The position numbers were made by a program, and so were the translations under genes. Shown piece by piece: positions 26,977 to 36,027 of a stretch of DNA of 64,000 bases. Position 1 is the first letter of the stretch. Each line of letters starts with the position of its first letter. Location of the stretch: contig MKTC01000006.1 in NCBI GenBank assembly GCA_001897535.1, forward strand, positions 62,001 to 126,000, written 5' to 3'. The DNA is from Bacteroidetes bacterium 37-13 (GTDB taxonomy: Bacteria > Bacteroidota > Bacteroidia > Chitinophagales > LD1). The notes under the pieces were generated by a model. It worked only from the letters and a program-made list of their open reading frames with translations, did no database searches and was not told the origin of the DNA.

Positions 26977-27927
26977 ATGGAACAAAATAAGCCTTTGAGG
27001 TTTCGTTTTCACGGCTCGGGCAGCACACTTTTGGTTATCTATTTTTTGAACTTAATTTTCATCATACTCACACTTGGGTTTTATTATCCGTGGGCGCGGG
27101 CAAAGCTTATTCGCTATATGTATGGCGAAGTTGAGTTTGAGGAAAACCGTCTTCAGTTTCATGGCACTGGCAACGAAATGTTTTTAGGTTTTTTAAAAGC
27201 CGTTTCGCTTGTGGCACTTCTTTATGCGCTGTTGCTTGCTACACAATTAACCAACTTCGATTGGATTCGTTTAGCAGGAATTTTCTTTTTTCTTTTAGCA
27301 TTTGCCATCATGATTCCATTTGCTATTCATGGAGCATTGCGCTATCGCTTGAGTCGATCTTCATATCGAGGCATACATTTTGGCTATCGCGGTGAATTAA
27401 AACCGTTGGCTATGATTTTTATTAAAGGTATTTTTCTCTCAATAGTTACACTTGGCATTTACTTGTCTTGGTTTGAAGTAGAATATAGAAAATATACTCT
27501 CGGCAAAATTCGTTTAGGCAATGCAACTTTAGCTTACAACGGCAATGGCGCAGAACTTTTTCTCATAAATTTGAATGGTGTTGTATTTACTATTTTAACC
27601 TTAGGAATAGGTTTGTTTTGGTTCTTAAAGCAACGAAACCATTACTACATCAATAATATAGAAGTTCTTCAAAACAGTAATATCTACAACCTTAAAACTC
27701 AAATAACAGTTACCGATATTTTTACTGCAACCATTTTCACCTATGCAACCATTCTCACTTTAGGTTTAGCTTTGCCTTGGGCAGTTATCTTTAGCTACAA
27801 AATTTATATCAACAATATTTCTATTGAAAATGGTTTCAATCCAAATACTTTGGAGCAAACCGAAGAAGAATACAACGATGCCACAGGCGATGATTTAACC
27901 GATATGCTGGATATTGGAGTGATGTAA
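26977..27927 (+). CDS. DUF898 (YjgN) family membrane protein
   Basis: 316 aa with about eight hydrophobic segments. The family pattern FRFHGSGSTLLVIYFLNLIFIILTLG ... FYYPWARAKLIRYMYGEVEFEENRLQFHGTGNEMF is clear and is repeated in divergent form near residues 180-230 (RLGNATLAYNGNGAELFLINL) as in YjgN. The function is unknown. It is monocistronic, between the palindrome at 26909 and the acyl-CoA dehydrogenase promoter. Confidence 0.9.
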   Translation: MEQNKPLRFRFHGSGSTLLVIYFLNLIFIILTLGFYYPWARAKLIRYMYGEVEFEENRLQFHGTGNEMFLGFLKAVSLVALLYALLLATQLTNFDWIRLAGIFFFLLAFAIMIPFAIHGALRYRLSRSSYRGIHFGYRGELKPLAMIFIKGIFLSIVTLGIYLSWFEVEYRKYTLGKIRLGNATLAYNGNGAELFLINLNGVVFTILTLGIGLFWFLKQRNHYYINNIEVLQNSNIYNLKTQITVTDIFTATIFTYATILTLGLALPWAVIFSYKIYINNISIENGFNPNTLEQTEEEYNDATGDDLTDMLDIGVM

Positions 27928-27981
27928 CTATTAGCTTTATACTTTTTTTAAGAAAAATTCAGGTTTTAAACATTATTTTTC

Positions 27982-28023
27982 CCAAACAACCGTTTGGTAA
28001 AAACAAAACTTTACCTACTTTTG
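27982..28023 (+). promoter_or_regulatory. Promoter and overlapping TetR-type operator of the acyl-CoA dehydrogenase
   Basis: TTTG (27993-27996), 19 nt, TACTTTTG (28016-28023) is an exact match to the Bacteroidota promoter consensus. The inverted repeat CCAAAC-AACC-GTTTGG (27982-27997) covers the TTTG box, so a bound repressor would block the promoter. The repeat has the same 6-4-6 layout and similar half-sites as the palindrome at the tetR-paaABC promoter (39473-39488). Confidence 0.65.
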
Positions 28024-28095
28024 ATACTTCATAACATTTATTTAAAATCTTATTCTTTTTCAAAATATAAAATATAAAACATAACAAATAGCAAA

Positions 28096-29892
28096 ATGGA
28101 AACAGCTAATCCAACAAAAACAGTTTTAAAAGGCGGAGAATTTCTAATTAAAGAAGTTCCTGCACAAAGCATCACCATTAAAGATGAAATTACAGAAGAG
28201 CAAAAAATGTTTGGTCAAACTACCGAAGATTTCATCACTAATCGAGTTCATCCAAATGTTCAAAAAATAGATAAAGGCGACCACCAATTGGTGATTCAAC
28301 TTTTAAATGAATCTGCGGAGCTTGGTTTGTTAGGCGCTTCTGTGCCTGAGCAATATGGCGGAATGGGAACAGACTTAGTTACCGATACCGTAATTAACGA
28401 AGAAATTGGAAAAGGGCATTCGTTTGCAGCAGCTTTTGCAGCTCATACAGGAATTGGAACTTTGCCGATTTTATATTTCGGAACGCAAGAGCAAAAAGAC
28501 AAATATTTACCAGGCTTGGTAAGTGGTGAATTAAAAGCTGCTTATTGCTTAACAGAACCTGGCTCAGGTAGCGATGCTTTAGGCGCACGCTCAAAAGCAG
28601 TACTTTCCGAAGATGGAAAATACTACACTTTAAACGGGCAAAAAATGTGGATTACCAACGGTGGATTTGCTGATATTTTTACCGTGTTTGCAAAAATTGA
28701 TGGAGAAAAATTTACAGGCTTTATTGTAGATGCAAAAAGCGAAGGAATTTCTTTAGGCAGCGAAGAAGACAAACTGGGAATTAAAGGCTCATCAACTCGT
28801 CAAGTATTTTTTAATAACGTGAAAGTGCCTGCTGAAAATGTTTTGGGCGAAATTGGAAAGGGACATAAAATTGCATTTAATGTTTTAAATATCGGTCGCT
28901 ACAAACTTTGTGTTTTAGCATTGGGCGGATCTAAAAAAACAACTTCAGTTGCCGTAAACTATGCTAACGAACGCATTCAATTTGGTGTGCCAATTTCTTC
29001 TTTCGGAGCAATTAAACACAAGTTGGCAGAAATGGCAATTAAGGCTTACGTATGCGAATCTGCAACTTACCGTACTGCCGGAGATATTGACCAAATGATT
29101 GAAGCACTTGCCGCAAAAGGCACAGATCGCGTACAAGCAAAATTGATGGCTGCTGAAGAATATTCAATTGAATGTGCCATTTTAAAAGTATTTGGCTCAG
29201 AAGTTTTAGATTATGTGGTTGATGAAGCTGTTCAAGTATTTGGTGGCACAGGTTTTAGCGAAGAATATCCAGTAGCACGCGCTTACCGCGATTCCCGTAT
29301 CAATAGAATTTTTGAAGGCACGAATGAAATCAACCGTTTGTTAAGCGTTGGTCAGTTAGTGAAGAAAGCGCTAAAAGGCGAATTAGATTTAATGACTCCT
29401 GCACTTGCCGTACAAAAAGAATTGATGAGCGTGCCAGACTTTGGTAGCGATGGCAACGAAAGCTATTTTGCCGCAGAATGGAAAGCAATTAAAAATGCCA
29501 AAAAAGCTATTTTGATGACTGCCGGAGCTGCCGTACAAAAGTTCATGCAGAAGTTAGAAAAAGAGCAAGAGGTAATTATGAATATTGCCGATATGCTTAT
29601 TGAACTTTACGCTTGCGAATCTGCACTGTTACGCGTTGAGAAATTGGTAAATACAAAAGGCGCTGAAGCTTGCAGTTTGCAAATTGACATTGTAAAAACT
29701 TACCTAAGCGATGCAATGGAAAGAATTAACCTTTCGGGCAAACACGCGGTAACAGCTTTCAATGATGGCGATGTGTTGCGCATTATGCTTATGGGATTAA
29801 AGCGCTATACTAAATACGAATCGTTCAATACTATTGCCGCTCGCAGAAGAATTGCAGACAAAATGATTGAAGAAAATAGCTACTGTTTCTAA
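28096..29892 (+). CDS. Acyl-CoA dehydrogenase
   Basis: 598 aa, the long type with a C-terminal extension of about 180 residues seen in bacterial fatty-acid degradation enzymes. Motifs: AAYCLTEPGSGSDALGARSKA and MWITNGGFADIFTVFAKI for FAD, VQVFGGTGFSEEYPVARAYRDSR and RIFEGTNEINRLL, whose Glu is the likely catalytic base. It introduces the trans-2 double bond into acyl-CoA and passes electrons to ETF. It is monocistronic, with a strong terminator behind it and an operator-bearing promoter in front that resembles the one at tetR-paaABC, so it may belong to the same regulon. Chain-length preference is unknown. Confidence 0.93.
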   Translation: METANPTKTVLKGGEFLIKEVPAQSITIKDEITEEQKMFGQTTEDFITNRVHPNVQKIDKGDHQLVIQLLNESAELGLLGASVPEQYGGMGTDLVTDTVINEEIGKGHSFAAAFAAHTGIGTLPILYFGTQEQKDKYLPGLVSGELKAAYCLTEPGSGSDALGARSKAVLSEDGKYYTLNGQKMWITNGGFADIFTVFAKIDGEKFTGFIVDAKSEGISLGSEEDKLGIKGSSTRQVFFNNVKVPAENVLGEIGKGHKIAFNVLNIGRYKLCVLALGGSKKTTSVAVNYANERIQFGVPISSFGAIKHKLAEMAIKAYVCESATYRTAGDIDQMIEALAAKGTDRVQAKLMAAEEYSIECAILKVFGSEVLDYVVDEAVQVFGGTGFSEEYPVARAYRDSRINRIFEGTNEINRLLSVGQLVKKALKGELDLMTPALAVQKELMSVPDFGSDGNESYFAAEWKAIKNAKKAILMTAGAAVQKFMQKLEKEQEVIMNIADMLIELYACESALLRVEKLVNTKGAEACSLQIDIVKTYLSDAMERINLSGKHAVTAFNDGDVLRIMLMGLKRYTKYESFNTIAARRRIADKMIEENSYCF

Positions 29893-29912
29893 AAAAATAG
29901 AAATAAATTATT

Positions 29913-29958
29913 AGCCCTGTATTGTGGTATCAAAACACAATTCAGGGCTTTTTATTTT
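29913..29958 (+). terminator. Terminator of the acyl-CoA dehydrogenase gene
   Basis: A 14-bp stem with a single T/T mismatch (29913-29926 with 29936-29949) and a 9-nt loop is followed by TTTTATTTT. It lies 20 nt after the stop codon. Confidence 0.88.
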
Positions 29959-30067
29959 AACCAAAATCAATTGCTTAAAGCGTTGCTTGCCAAGTTGTTT
30001 TCCCCACCTTATTACGGCTAAACTTCCGCAAGACCAACAACGCTTTTTTTAGATTTTTCATAAAACA

Positions 30068-30105
30068 AAAAAAGTTTAGTGAAACGTGTTTCACTAAACT
30101 TTTTT
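30068..30105. terminator. 17-bp perfect hairpin, probably a bidirectional terminator
   Basis: Arms 30068-30084 and 30089-30105 are perfectly complementary around a CGTG loop, and the outer part is A6/T6, so it reads as a terminator on both strands. It stands in the 386-nt gene-free stretch 29893-30278, between the acyl-CoA dehydrogenase (plus) and guaB (minus), and may back up both. No ORF or RNA gene is evident in 30106-30210. Confidence 0.6.
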
Positions 30106-30210
30106 CAAACCATTGCCTGTATTCGTTTTTAGCCGATTTTACCAACTATTTTTCAGTAATATGCCATTATTTTTAGAACCTAATCTATCAACTATAAAAT
30201 TATTGCTATT

Positions 30211-30273
30211 GTAAGTACGCCAACTTGCTTTCAGGTTTCTCTCTAAAAACCTTTAAGTCGACTTAATACTTAC
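30211..30273. other. Compact three-helix inverted-repeat structure 3' of guaB
   Basis: Three nested or adjacent inverted repeats fit together without gaps: outer GTAAGTA (30211-30217) / TACTTAC (30267-30273); inner AGGTTT (30233-30238) / AAACCT (30247-30252); and the palindrome TTAAGTCGACTTAA (30253-30266), which can fold as TTAAG-TCGA-CTTAA. Single-stranded RNA of either strand could form a three-way junction. It begins 5 nt after the guaB stop codon. There is no U-run, so it is not a classical terminator; a 3'-UTR stability element or small RNA is possible. Confidence 0.35.
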
Positions 30274-30278
30274 TCCAC

Positions 30279-31757
30279 CTACTTCCTGCTATAATTCGGA
30301 GCTTCTTTGGTAATGCTTATATCATGCGGATGCGATTCGGCAAAACCCGCAGCAGTAATGCGCACAAACTGTGCTTTTTGCAATGCCGCAATATTTTTTG
30401 CTCCGCAATAACCCATTCCGGCACGTAAACCTCCAATATATTGATACATCACTTCGCTCACGCTTCCTTTATATGGTACTCTGCCCACAATTCCTTCGGG
30501 AACTAATTTCTTTATATCATCTTCCACATCTTGGAAATAGCGATCTTTTGAACCTTCTTTCATTGCTTCTACGCTGCCCATGCCGCGATAGCTTTTAAAT
30601 TTTCTTCCTTCGTAAATTATCGTTTCGCCCGGGCTTTCATCTGTGCCGGCAAAAATACTTCCTGCCATTATGGTATCGGCTCCTGCGGCAATAGCTTTCA
30701 CAATATCTCCGGTGTAGCGAATTCCGCCATCGGCAATAATTGGCACTCCGGCTTTTTTAGCAGTTTTGCTCGCTTCGTAAATAGCTGAAAGCTGAGGCAC
30801 TCCTACTCCGGCAACAATTCTGGTAGTGCAGATAGAACCAGGTCCCACTCCTACTTTCACACCATCAACTCCAGCTTCAATCAGTGCTTTTGCACCTTCG
30901 GCAGTAGCCACATTTCCACCAATAATTTCTAAGTTCTTAAAAACTTGTTTAGCTTTTTTAATTGTGGTTAGCACACCTTTTGAATGTCCGTGAGCCGTAT
31001 CAATACAAATTACATCAACGCCCACATTTACCAAAGCTTCCATACGTTCCAGCATATCGGCAGTAACGCCAACAGCCGCGCCACAAAGCAATCTTCCCAA
31101 GCTATCTTTTGCAGCAGATGGATTATTTCTAACCTTCAAAATATCTTTGTATGTAATTAAGCCTACCAGTTTCCCTGATTTATCGGTAACAGGTAGTTTT
31201 TCAATTTTATATTGCTCTAAAATTTCTTCTGCTTTTTTCATACTTGTTCCTTTTGGAGCAGTATGCAAATCCTCTTTAGTCATTATTTCAATCACCTTGC
31301 GCTTCTCATTTTTTTCAAATCGAAGGTCGCGATTGGTGAGAATACCAATAAGTTTTCCAGCTTTATCTACTATTGGAATACCGCCAATTTTATTTTCACT
31401 CATCAGCCTTAGCGCATCAGCAACTACAGCATCTTCGCCAAGCGTGAGCGGGTCAATTATCATTCCGCTATCGGCACGTTTCACTTTGCGCACCATTTCG
31501 GCTTGAGCTTCTTTCTTCATATTTTTATGAATCATACCAATGCCGCCAACGCGTGCAATAGCTATTGCCATTGCGGTTTCTGTTACCGTATCCATTGCAG
31601 CAGAAACTAATGGAATATTGATGCTAAGATTACGAGTTAGTTTGGTTGAAATATTTACTTCGCGCGGAAGAATTTCAGAAAATGCGGGAACTAAAAGTAC
31701 ATCATCAAATGTTATTCCCTCGTAGCTGAACTTATTGTCAGGAATTTTACTTGCCAT
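30279..31757 (-). CDS. guaB: Inosine-5'-monophosphate dehydrogenase
   Basis: 492 aa from ATG 31757; the in-frame TTG two codons upstream is less likely. The catalytic barrel carries [16 protein letters not shown] at the start, [15 protein letters not shown] with the active-site Cys, and [10 protein letters not shown] near the end. Two CBS domains are inserted at about residues 95-205. It oxidises IMP to XMP with NAD in guanine nucleotide synthesis. A TAGGTTTG -7-like box (31761-31768 on the minus strand) stops only 3 nt before the ATG, which would give an almost leaderless mRNA; no clear TTTG lies 19 nt upstream of it. Confidence 0.97.
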   Translation of the reverse strand: MASKIPDNKFSYEGITFDDVLLVPAFSEILPREVNISTKLTRNLSINIPLVSAAMDTVTETAMAIAIARVGGIGMIHKNMKKEAQAEMVRKVKRADSGMIIDPLTLGEDAVVADALRLMSENKIGGIPIVDKAGKLIGILTNRDLRFEKNEKRKVIEIMTKEDLHTAPKGTSMKKAEEILEQYKIEKLPVTDKSGKLVGLITYKDILKVRNNPSAAKDSLGRLLCGAAVGVTADMLERMEALVNVGVDVICIDTAHGHSKGVLTTIKKAKQVFKNLEIIGGNVATAEGAKALIEAGVDGVKVGVGPGSICTTRIVAGVGVPQLSAIYEASKTAKKAGVPIIADGGIRYTGDIVKAIAAGADTIMAGSIFAGTDESPGETIIYEGRKFKSYRGMGSVEAMKEGSKDRYFQDVEDDIKKLVPEGIVGRVPYKGSVSEVMYQYIGGLRAGMGYCGAKNIAALQKAQFVRITAAGFAESHPHDISITKEAPNYSRK

Positions 31758-31918
31758 GCGCAAACCTACATTTTTTTTTGAACCATAAAACAGGGATTTG
31801 CATTTCTACAAAAAATTAAAAACACTTAACGAACAAAATATTATTGAATTGGTTTTCTAATTGGTATGAAAAAAAATACTTCATTTGCCGCTCTTTATAC
31901 AAAATCTAAATAAGACAA

Positions 31919-33766
31919 GTGAAACATTTCTTTTTAATCTTCTTATCAATATGTGGTTTATGGAGCAATACCTTTGCCAATAACGAGCATGTAAGAAGCA
32001 TGGTTCACACCTTAGATTATTTAGCTCGCGACTACCACCGCGCAGTTGAAAATGGCAAAATAATAGACCAAGCCGAGTACGAAGAAATGCAAGATTTTAG
32101 TGCTTCGCTCGCTAAACAAGTTGCAGAATTACATCTCGCAGCACAAGATTCTACCGCAATAGAAATAAACAATATTAAATTGCTAATTGAAGCAAAAGCA
32201 GCAACTGTGGTAGTTGCCGAAAAAGCAAATGCACTGCGTAAAAAGCTAATTGCAACTTACAAAGTAACTACCGCGCCAACAGTTTATCCTAACATTAAAA
32301 ATGGTAAATTACTTTACCAAGCAGAATGCGCAAGTTGCCATGGTGAAAATGGCTTTGGCGATGGCATTGCCGGCAAAGGATTAGTTCCCGAACCGCGCAA
32401 TTTCCACGAAGTTGAAGCAATGCGCTTATTGAGTCCATTTTCGGTTTTTAACACCATAAGAGTAGGAATTGAAGGAACTGGAATGGTTGCAAATACCAAA
32501 CTCACAGACGATGAAGTTTGGGATTTGGCTTTCTACACTCTATCCATGCGACACAAAAATGTTGAGAATAATAAAATTCCTCAACTCAACCTAAGCGAAA
32601 TTGCCATTTTACCCGATGAAGAACTAGAAGAAGAAGGCTGGAGTGTAGCACAAATTGCAGCATTGCGCAACCGCTTACCCGAAAACGCCAACAACATGTT
32701 TTTATCGCGTGCCGAAGAACTTTTAAAAGAAGCTTTAGCAGCATACAAAAACGCTGATGTAAAAACTGCTGAGCGCTTAGCTATTGCAGCATACTTAGAA
32801 GGTGTGGAACCTGTAGAAATTCACCTAAAAAAAGTAAATGAAGATGCGGCAGAAGATGTAGAAGAAAATGTAACGAAAGTACGCCTGCTCATTGGCAAAA
32901 AAGCTCCCTTAAAAGAAGTTGAAGATGCCACAGCAACAGCACTTTTGTCCATTAAAACTGCAACAACTGCCTTAGAAGAAAGTGGCGTTTCGTTTTGGAT
33001 GGCATTTTCGCTTACCTTAATTATCCTTTTGCGTGAAGGTTTAGAAGCGTTTCTAATTATTATGGTTTTATTGGTTATTTTAAGCAAGGCAGGCTTAAAC
33101 GACCGAAAAAAATATGTGCATTTAGGTTGGATTGCGGCAATTGTTCTCGGCACTGTTTTGTGGTTACTAAGCGGCAAACTCATACAATCCAGCATGTCGC
33201 ATGTGGAACTTATGGAAGGCATTATTGGCTTAACAGCAGTATTTGTGCTTGTATATGTCGGGTTTTGGCTTCACCGAAAAAGCAAAGCAGATGAGTGGCG
33301 CAAATACGTTTCCGATTTAGTCGCCAAAGCCAATGGAGGCGGTAGCATTTGGGGCTTGGCTTCACTTTCTTTTATTGTTGCCTTCCGCGAAGTGTTTGAA
33401 AGCCTGCTATTTCTTTCAGCACTACAAGTACAAAGCAAAGGCACACAATCGCTTGCACTTGGTAGTGGCATAGCCGTGGCGGCAGTTATTATTCTTGTGC
33501 TTGCCTTTCTATCTTTAAAATATTCAGCCAAGCTACCGATACAGAATTTATTTAAAATTTCAGCCTTCACTATTAGCTTATTGGCATTTGTTTTAGCTGG
33601 AAAAAGCATTCACTCTTTTCAAGAAGCAGGTTTAGTTTCTATCCACAAATTACCAATTCCAGCCTTTGACATACTAGGTATTTTTAATACTTGGGAAACC
33701 ATTGGCGCACAAGTTTTAGTGCTTGTTGTTATTTATATTTTACAACAGATAATAACAAAAAAGTGA
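31919..33766 (+). CDS. Cytochrome c - FTR1 family iron permease fusion
   Basis: 615 aa. A signal peptide (residues 1-20) is followed by a periplasmic part with one c-type heme site, Cys137-Ala-Ser-Cys140-His141, and a possible Met ligand further on. The C-terminal half (from about residue 355) has seven membrane helices of the FTR1 permease with the two iron motifs REGLE (372-376) and REVFE (490-494). I infer that the heme domain transfers electrons to or from iron before transport, replacing the separate oxidase or peroxidase partners of other FTR1 systems. The start is GTG. No Fur-like site was recognised upstream. Monocistronic. Confidence 0.92.
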   Translation: MKHFFLIFLSICGLWSNTFANNEHVRSMVHTLDYLARDYHRAVENGKIIDQAEYEEMQDFSASLAKQVAELHLAAQDSTAIEINNIKLLIEAKAATVVVAEKANALRKKLIATYKVTTAPTVYPNIKNGKLLYQAECASCHGENGFGDGIAGKGLVPEPRNFHEVEAMRLLSPFSVFNTIRVGIEGTGMVANTKLTDDEVWDLAFYTLSMRHKNVENNKIPQLNLSEIAILPDEELEEEGWSVAQIAALRNRLPENANNMFLSRAEELLKEALAAYKNADVKTAERLAIAAYLEGVEPVEIHLKKVNEDAAEDVEENVTKVRLLIGKKAPLKEVEDATATALLSIKTATTALEESGVSFWMAFSLTLIILLREGLEAFLIIMVLLVILSKAGLNDRKKYVHLGWIAAIVLGTVLWLLSGKLIQSSMSHVELMEGIIGLTAVFVLVYVGFWLHRKSKADEWRKYVSDLVAKANGGGSIWGLASLSFIVAFREVFESLLFLSALQVQSKGTQSLALGSGIAVAAVIILVLAFLSLKYSAKLPIQNLFKISAFTISLLAFVLAGKSIHSFQEAGLVSIHKLPIPAFDILGIFNTWETIGAQVLVLVVIYILQQIITKK

Positions 33767-33771
33767 TAAGG

Positions 33772-33803
33772 TTTTGAATTTTAAATAATAAAGTTTACAT
33801 TCG
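33772..33803 (+). promoter_or_regulatory. Promoter of rpsU
   Basis: TTTTG (33772-33776), 19 nt, TACATTCG (33796-33803): a single mismatch from the Bacteroidota consensus. The -7 box ends 30 nt before the rpsU ATG. Confidence 0.7.
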
Positions 33804-33833
33804 CACCTCCAAAAAATTAAATTCAAAAGAAAT

Positions 33834-34028
33834 ATGCTAATAGTAGATGCAAGAGAATCTGAAAGCATTGACAGAGCTTTAAAAAAGTACAAAAAGAAAT
33901 TTGAAAAAGCAGGTATTTTGCGTGAATTGCGCAACCGCCAAACTTTTAAAAAGAAAAGTGTAGAGCGCAGAAACGAAGTTTTGCGTGCTGCTTACCACGA
34001 AAAATTAAAAAGAGAACAATTAGGTTAA
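33834..34028 (+). CDS. rpsU: 30S ribosomal protein S21
   Basis: 64 aa, full length: MLIVDARESESIDRALKKYK followed by the basic FKKKSVERRNEVLRAAYHEK tail typical of Bacteroidota S21. S21 sits near the 3' end of 16S rRNA; in this phylum it has been linked to keeping the anti-Shine-Dalgarno sequence unavailable, which fits the absence of Shine-Dalgarno sites in this window. Own promoter at 33772 and terminator at 34085, so monocistronic. Confidence 0.97.
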   Translation: MLIVDARESESIDRALKKYKKKFEKAGILRELRNRQTFKKKSVERRNEVLRAAYHEKLKREQLG

Positions 34029-34084
34029 TTCCCATTCAGTTCCTTTTTCAATTAAGAAATTTCAGGTTAATAACAAATAGGCTG

Positions 34085-34118
34085 AAACCCATTGCAGGAA
34101 ACTGCAAAGGGTTTTTTT
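34085..34118 (+). terminator. Terminator of rpsU
   Basis: Outer AAACCC (34085-34090) / GGGTTT (34109-34114) and inner TTGCAG-GAAA-CTGCAA with a GNRA tetraloop form one long stem with an A/A mismatch, followed by a run of T. Confidence 0.9.
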
Positions 34119-34207
34119 GTTTTACCAATGTAGCTTATTCATTAACTTTATCCTCATCAATGTTTTTCTTACAAGTATTATTTGCCAACAAAACTTTTCG
34201 TTATTAA

Positions 34208-35521
34208 ATGAAAACAAAAGCAATACATAAAGATAAAGTTTCAATAATCACTTTAGGTTGTTCCAAAAACTTAGTGGATAGCGAAGAAATGATGGCGCAG
34301 CTTCAGCACGGAGGCTACGATGTGCGGCACGATAAATGGACACGCGGCAGAAATATTGTAATCATTAATACTTGCGGCTTTATTGATAAAGCTAAGGAAG
34401 AAAGCATCAACACCATTTTAGAATATGCCGAAGCCAAAACAGCAGGAAAAATTGAAAAACTCTATGTGAGCGGCTGCCTTAGCGCTCGCTACAGAGATTC
34501 TTTAGAAGAAGAAATTCCCGAAGTTGATGCCTACTTCGGCACAGGCGAATTGCCGCGATTACTCAAAACACTCAAAGTAGATTACAAGCGCGAACTCGTA
34601 GGCGAGCGCAGCATTACCACTCCCTCGCACTTTGCTTATTTAAAAATTAGCGAAGGCTGCAACCGAACTTGTTCATTTTGCGCCATACCACTTATGCGCG
34701 GCAAACACCAATCTAAAACCATTGAAGACGTAGTAACCGAAGCCCAAAAATTAGCCGAAAAAGGAGTAAAAGAAATTATGCTCATTGCGCAAGAACTTAC
34801 TTTCTACGGTTTAGATATTTACAAAAAAAGAATGTTACCGGAATTGCTTCACCAACTTAACAAAGTTGAAGGCATAGAATGGATTAGGCTGCATTACGCC
34901 TACCCTGCTCAGTTTCCTTTAGAAATTATTGATGCTATGGCTGAATGCAATAAAGTGTGCAAATACTTAGATATGCCGCTACAACACGCTTCGGATAATG
35001 TACTAAAAGCCATGCGCAGAAATATTTCTTTAGAAGAAACAAAAAATTTAATAACAACTATTCGCGAAAAAATACCAGGTATTGCCATTAGAACAACCAT
35101 GCTTGTTGGCTTCCCGGGCGAAACAGAACACGATTTTGAATTGCTGAAAGAATTTATTCGAGAAATGCAGTTTGAACGCTTGGGGGTTTTCACTTACTCG
35201 CACGAAGAAAGCACGCGTGCTCATAAATTGGAAGACGATGTGCCGCAAGAAGTAAAAGAAAACCGCGCTGCCGAACTTATGGAAGTGCAAGAAGAAGTTT
35301 CTGCCATACTAAATCAGAAAAAAATTGGCAAAACCTTTAAGACTTTAATTGATAGAAAAGAAGGCGGGTTTTACATTGGCAGAACTGAATTTGACAGCCC
35401 TGAAGTGGATAACGAAGTACTGATAAAAGTTGATGGCATAAAATTAAGCATTGGTAGTTTTGTAGAGGCAAAAGTGTTTGATGCCGATGCTTTCGATTTA
35501 CACGCTACGGTAGCAAACTAA
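34208..35521 (+). CDS. rimO: Ribosomal protein S12 methylthiotransferase
   Basis: 437 aa. The N-terminal UPF0004 domain supplies cluster ligands Cys18, Cys56 and Cys90; the radical-SAM domain has Cys151, Cys155 and Cys158 in CNRTCSFC; a TRAM domain closes the protein. RAxQxS-type differences from MiaB and the start SIITLGCSKNLVDSEEMM identify RimO, which adds a methylthio group to an Asp of S12. It is followed 35 nt later by coaD; the two may share a transcript. Confidence 0.95.
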   Translation: MKTKAIHKDKVSIITLGCSKNLVDSEEMMAQLQHGGYDVRHDKWTRGRNIVIINTCGFIDKAKEESINTILEYAEAKTAGKIEKLYVSGCLSARYRDSLEEEIPEVDAYFGTGELPRLLKTLKVDYKRELVGERSITTPSHFAYLKISEGCNRTCSFCAIPLMRGKHQSKTIEDVVTEAQKLAEKGVKEIMLIAQELTFYGLDIYKKRMLPELLHQLNKVEGIEWIRLHYAYPAQFPLEIIDAMAECNKVCKYLDMPLQHASDNVLKAMRRNISLEETKNLITTIREKIPGIAIRTTMLVGFPGETEHDFELLKEFIREMQFERLGVFTYSHEESTRAHKLEDDVPQEVKENRAAELMEVQEEVSAILNQKKIGKTFKTLIDRKEGGFYIGRTEFDSPEVDNEVLIKVDGIKLSIGSFVEAKVFDADAFDLHATVAN

Positions 35522-35556
35522 TCTCTATTTTAGCACTACTCAATTTACATTTCCAA

Positions 35557-36027
35557 ATGAAAAAAATAGCCATGTTTCCGGGTTCTTTCGACCCAATTAC
35601 TTTAGGACACGAAGATATTTTGCTGCGCGCTTTACCTTTGTTTGACGAAGTGTATGTTGCCATTGGCGAAAACTCACAAAAAAATTCACTTTTTCCGTTG
35701 GAAACTCGCTTGCGTTGGATAAAAGAAATATTCAAAAATGAAGCTAAAATTCATGTAGAATCTTTTAGTGGATTAACCATAAATTTCTGTAAAGAAAAAG
35801 GTGCCAACTATATTTTACGCGGCATTCGATCCGCTTCCGATTTTGATTACGAAAAAACGATTGCACATCTTAACAAAGCAATGCTTCCCGAAGTTGAAAC
35901 CATTTTAATTCTTTCTAAACCGGAACTTTCCTCCATTTCCTCAACTATTGTGCGCGAAATAATTAGAGGAAAAGGAAATGTAGAAAAATTTGTACCCGCA
36001 GCAATAGCAAATGAAATGACAATATGA
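35557..36027 (+). CDS. coaD: Phosphopantetheine adenylyltransferase
   Basis: 156 aa. The nucleotidyltransferase motif is FPGSFDPITLGHEDI, with the conserved Gly-His, and the C-terminal LSSISSTIVREIIRGKGNVEKFVP completes the family pattern. It transfers AMP to 4'-phosphopantetheine, making dephospho-CoA. The stop codon overlaps the ATG of the next gene by 4 nt, so the two are translationally coupled. Confidence 0.96.
   Translation: MKKIAMFPGSFDPITLGHEDILLRALPLFDEVYVAIGENSQKNSLFPLETRLRWIKEIFKNEAKIHVESFSGLTINFCKEKGANYILRGIRSASDFDYEKTIAHLNKAMLPEVETILILSKPELSSISSTIVREIIRGKGNVEKFVPAAIANEMTI

Noticed and set aside
30079-30094. Possible parS site for ParB
   Set aside because: The arms GTGAAAC and GTTTCAC are in the reverse order to parS (GTTTCAC-GTGAAAC); with the flanking A6/T6 the site is a terminator hairpin.
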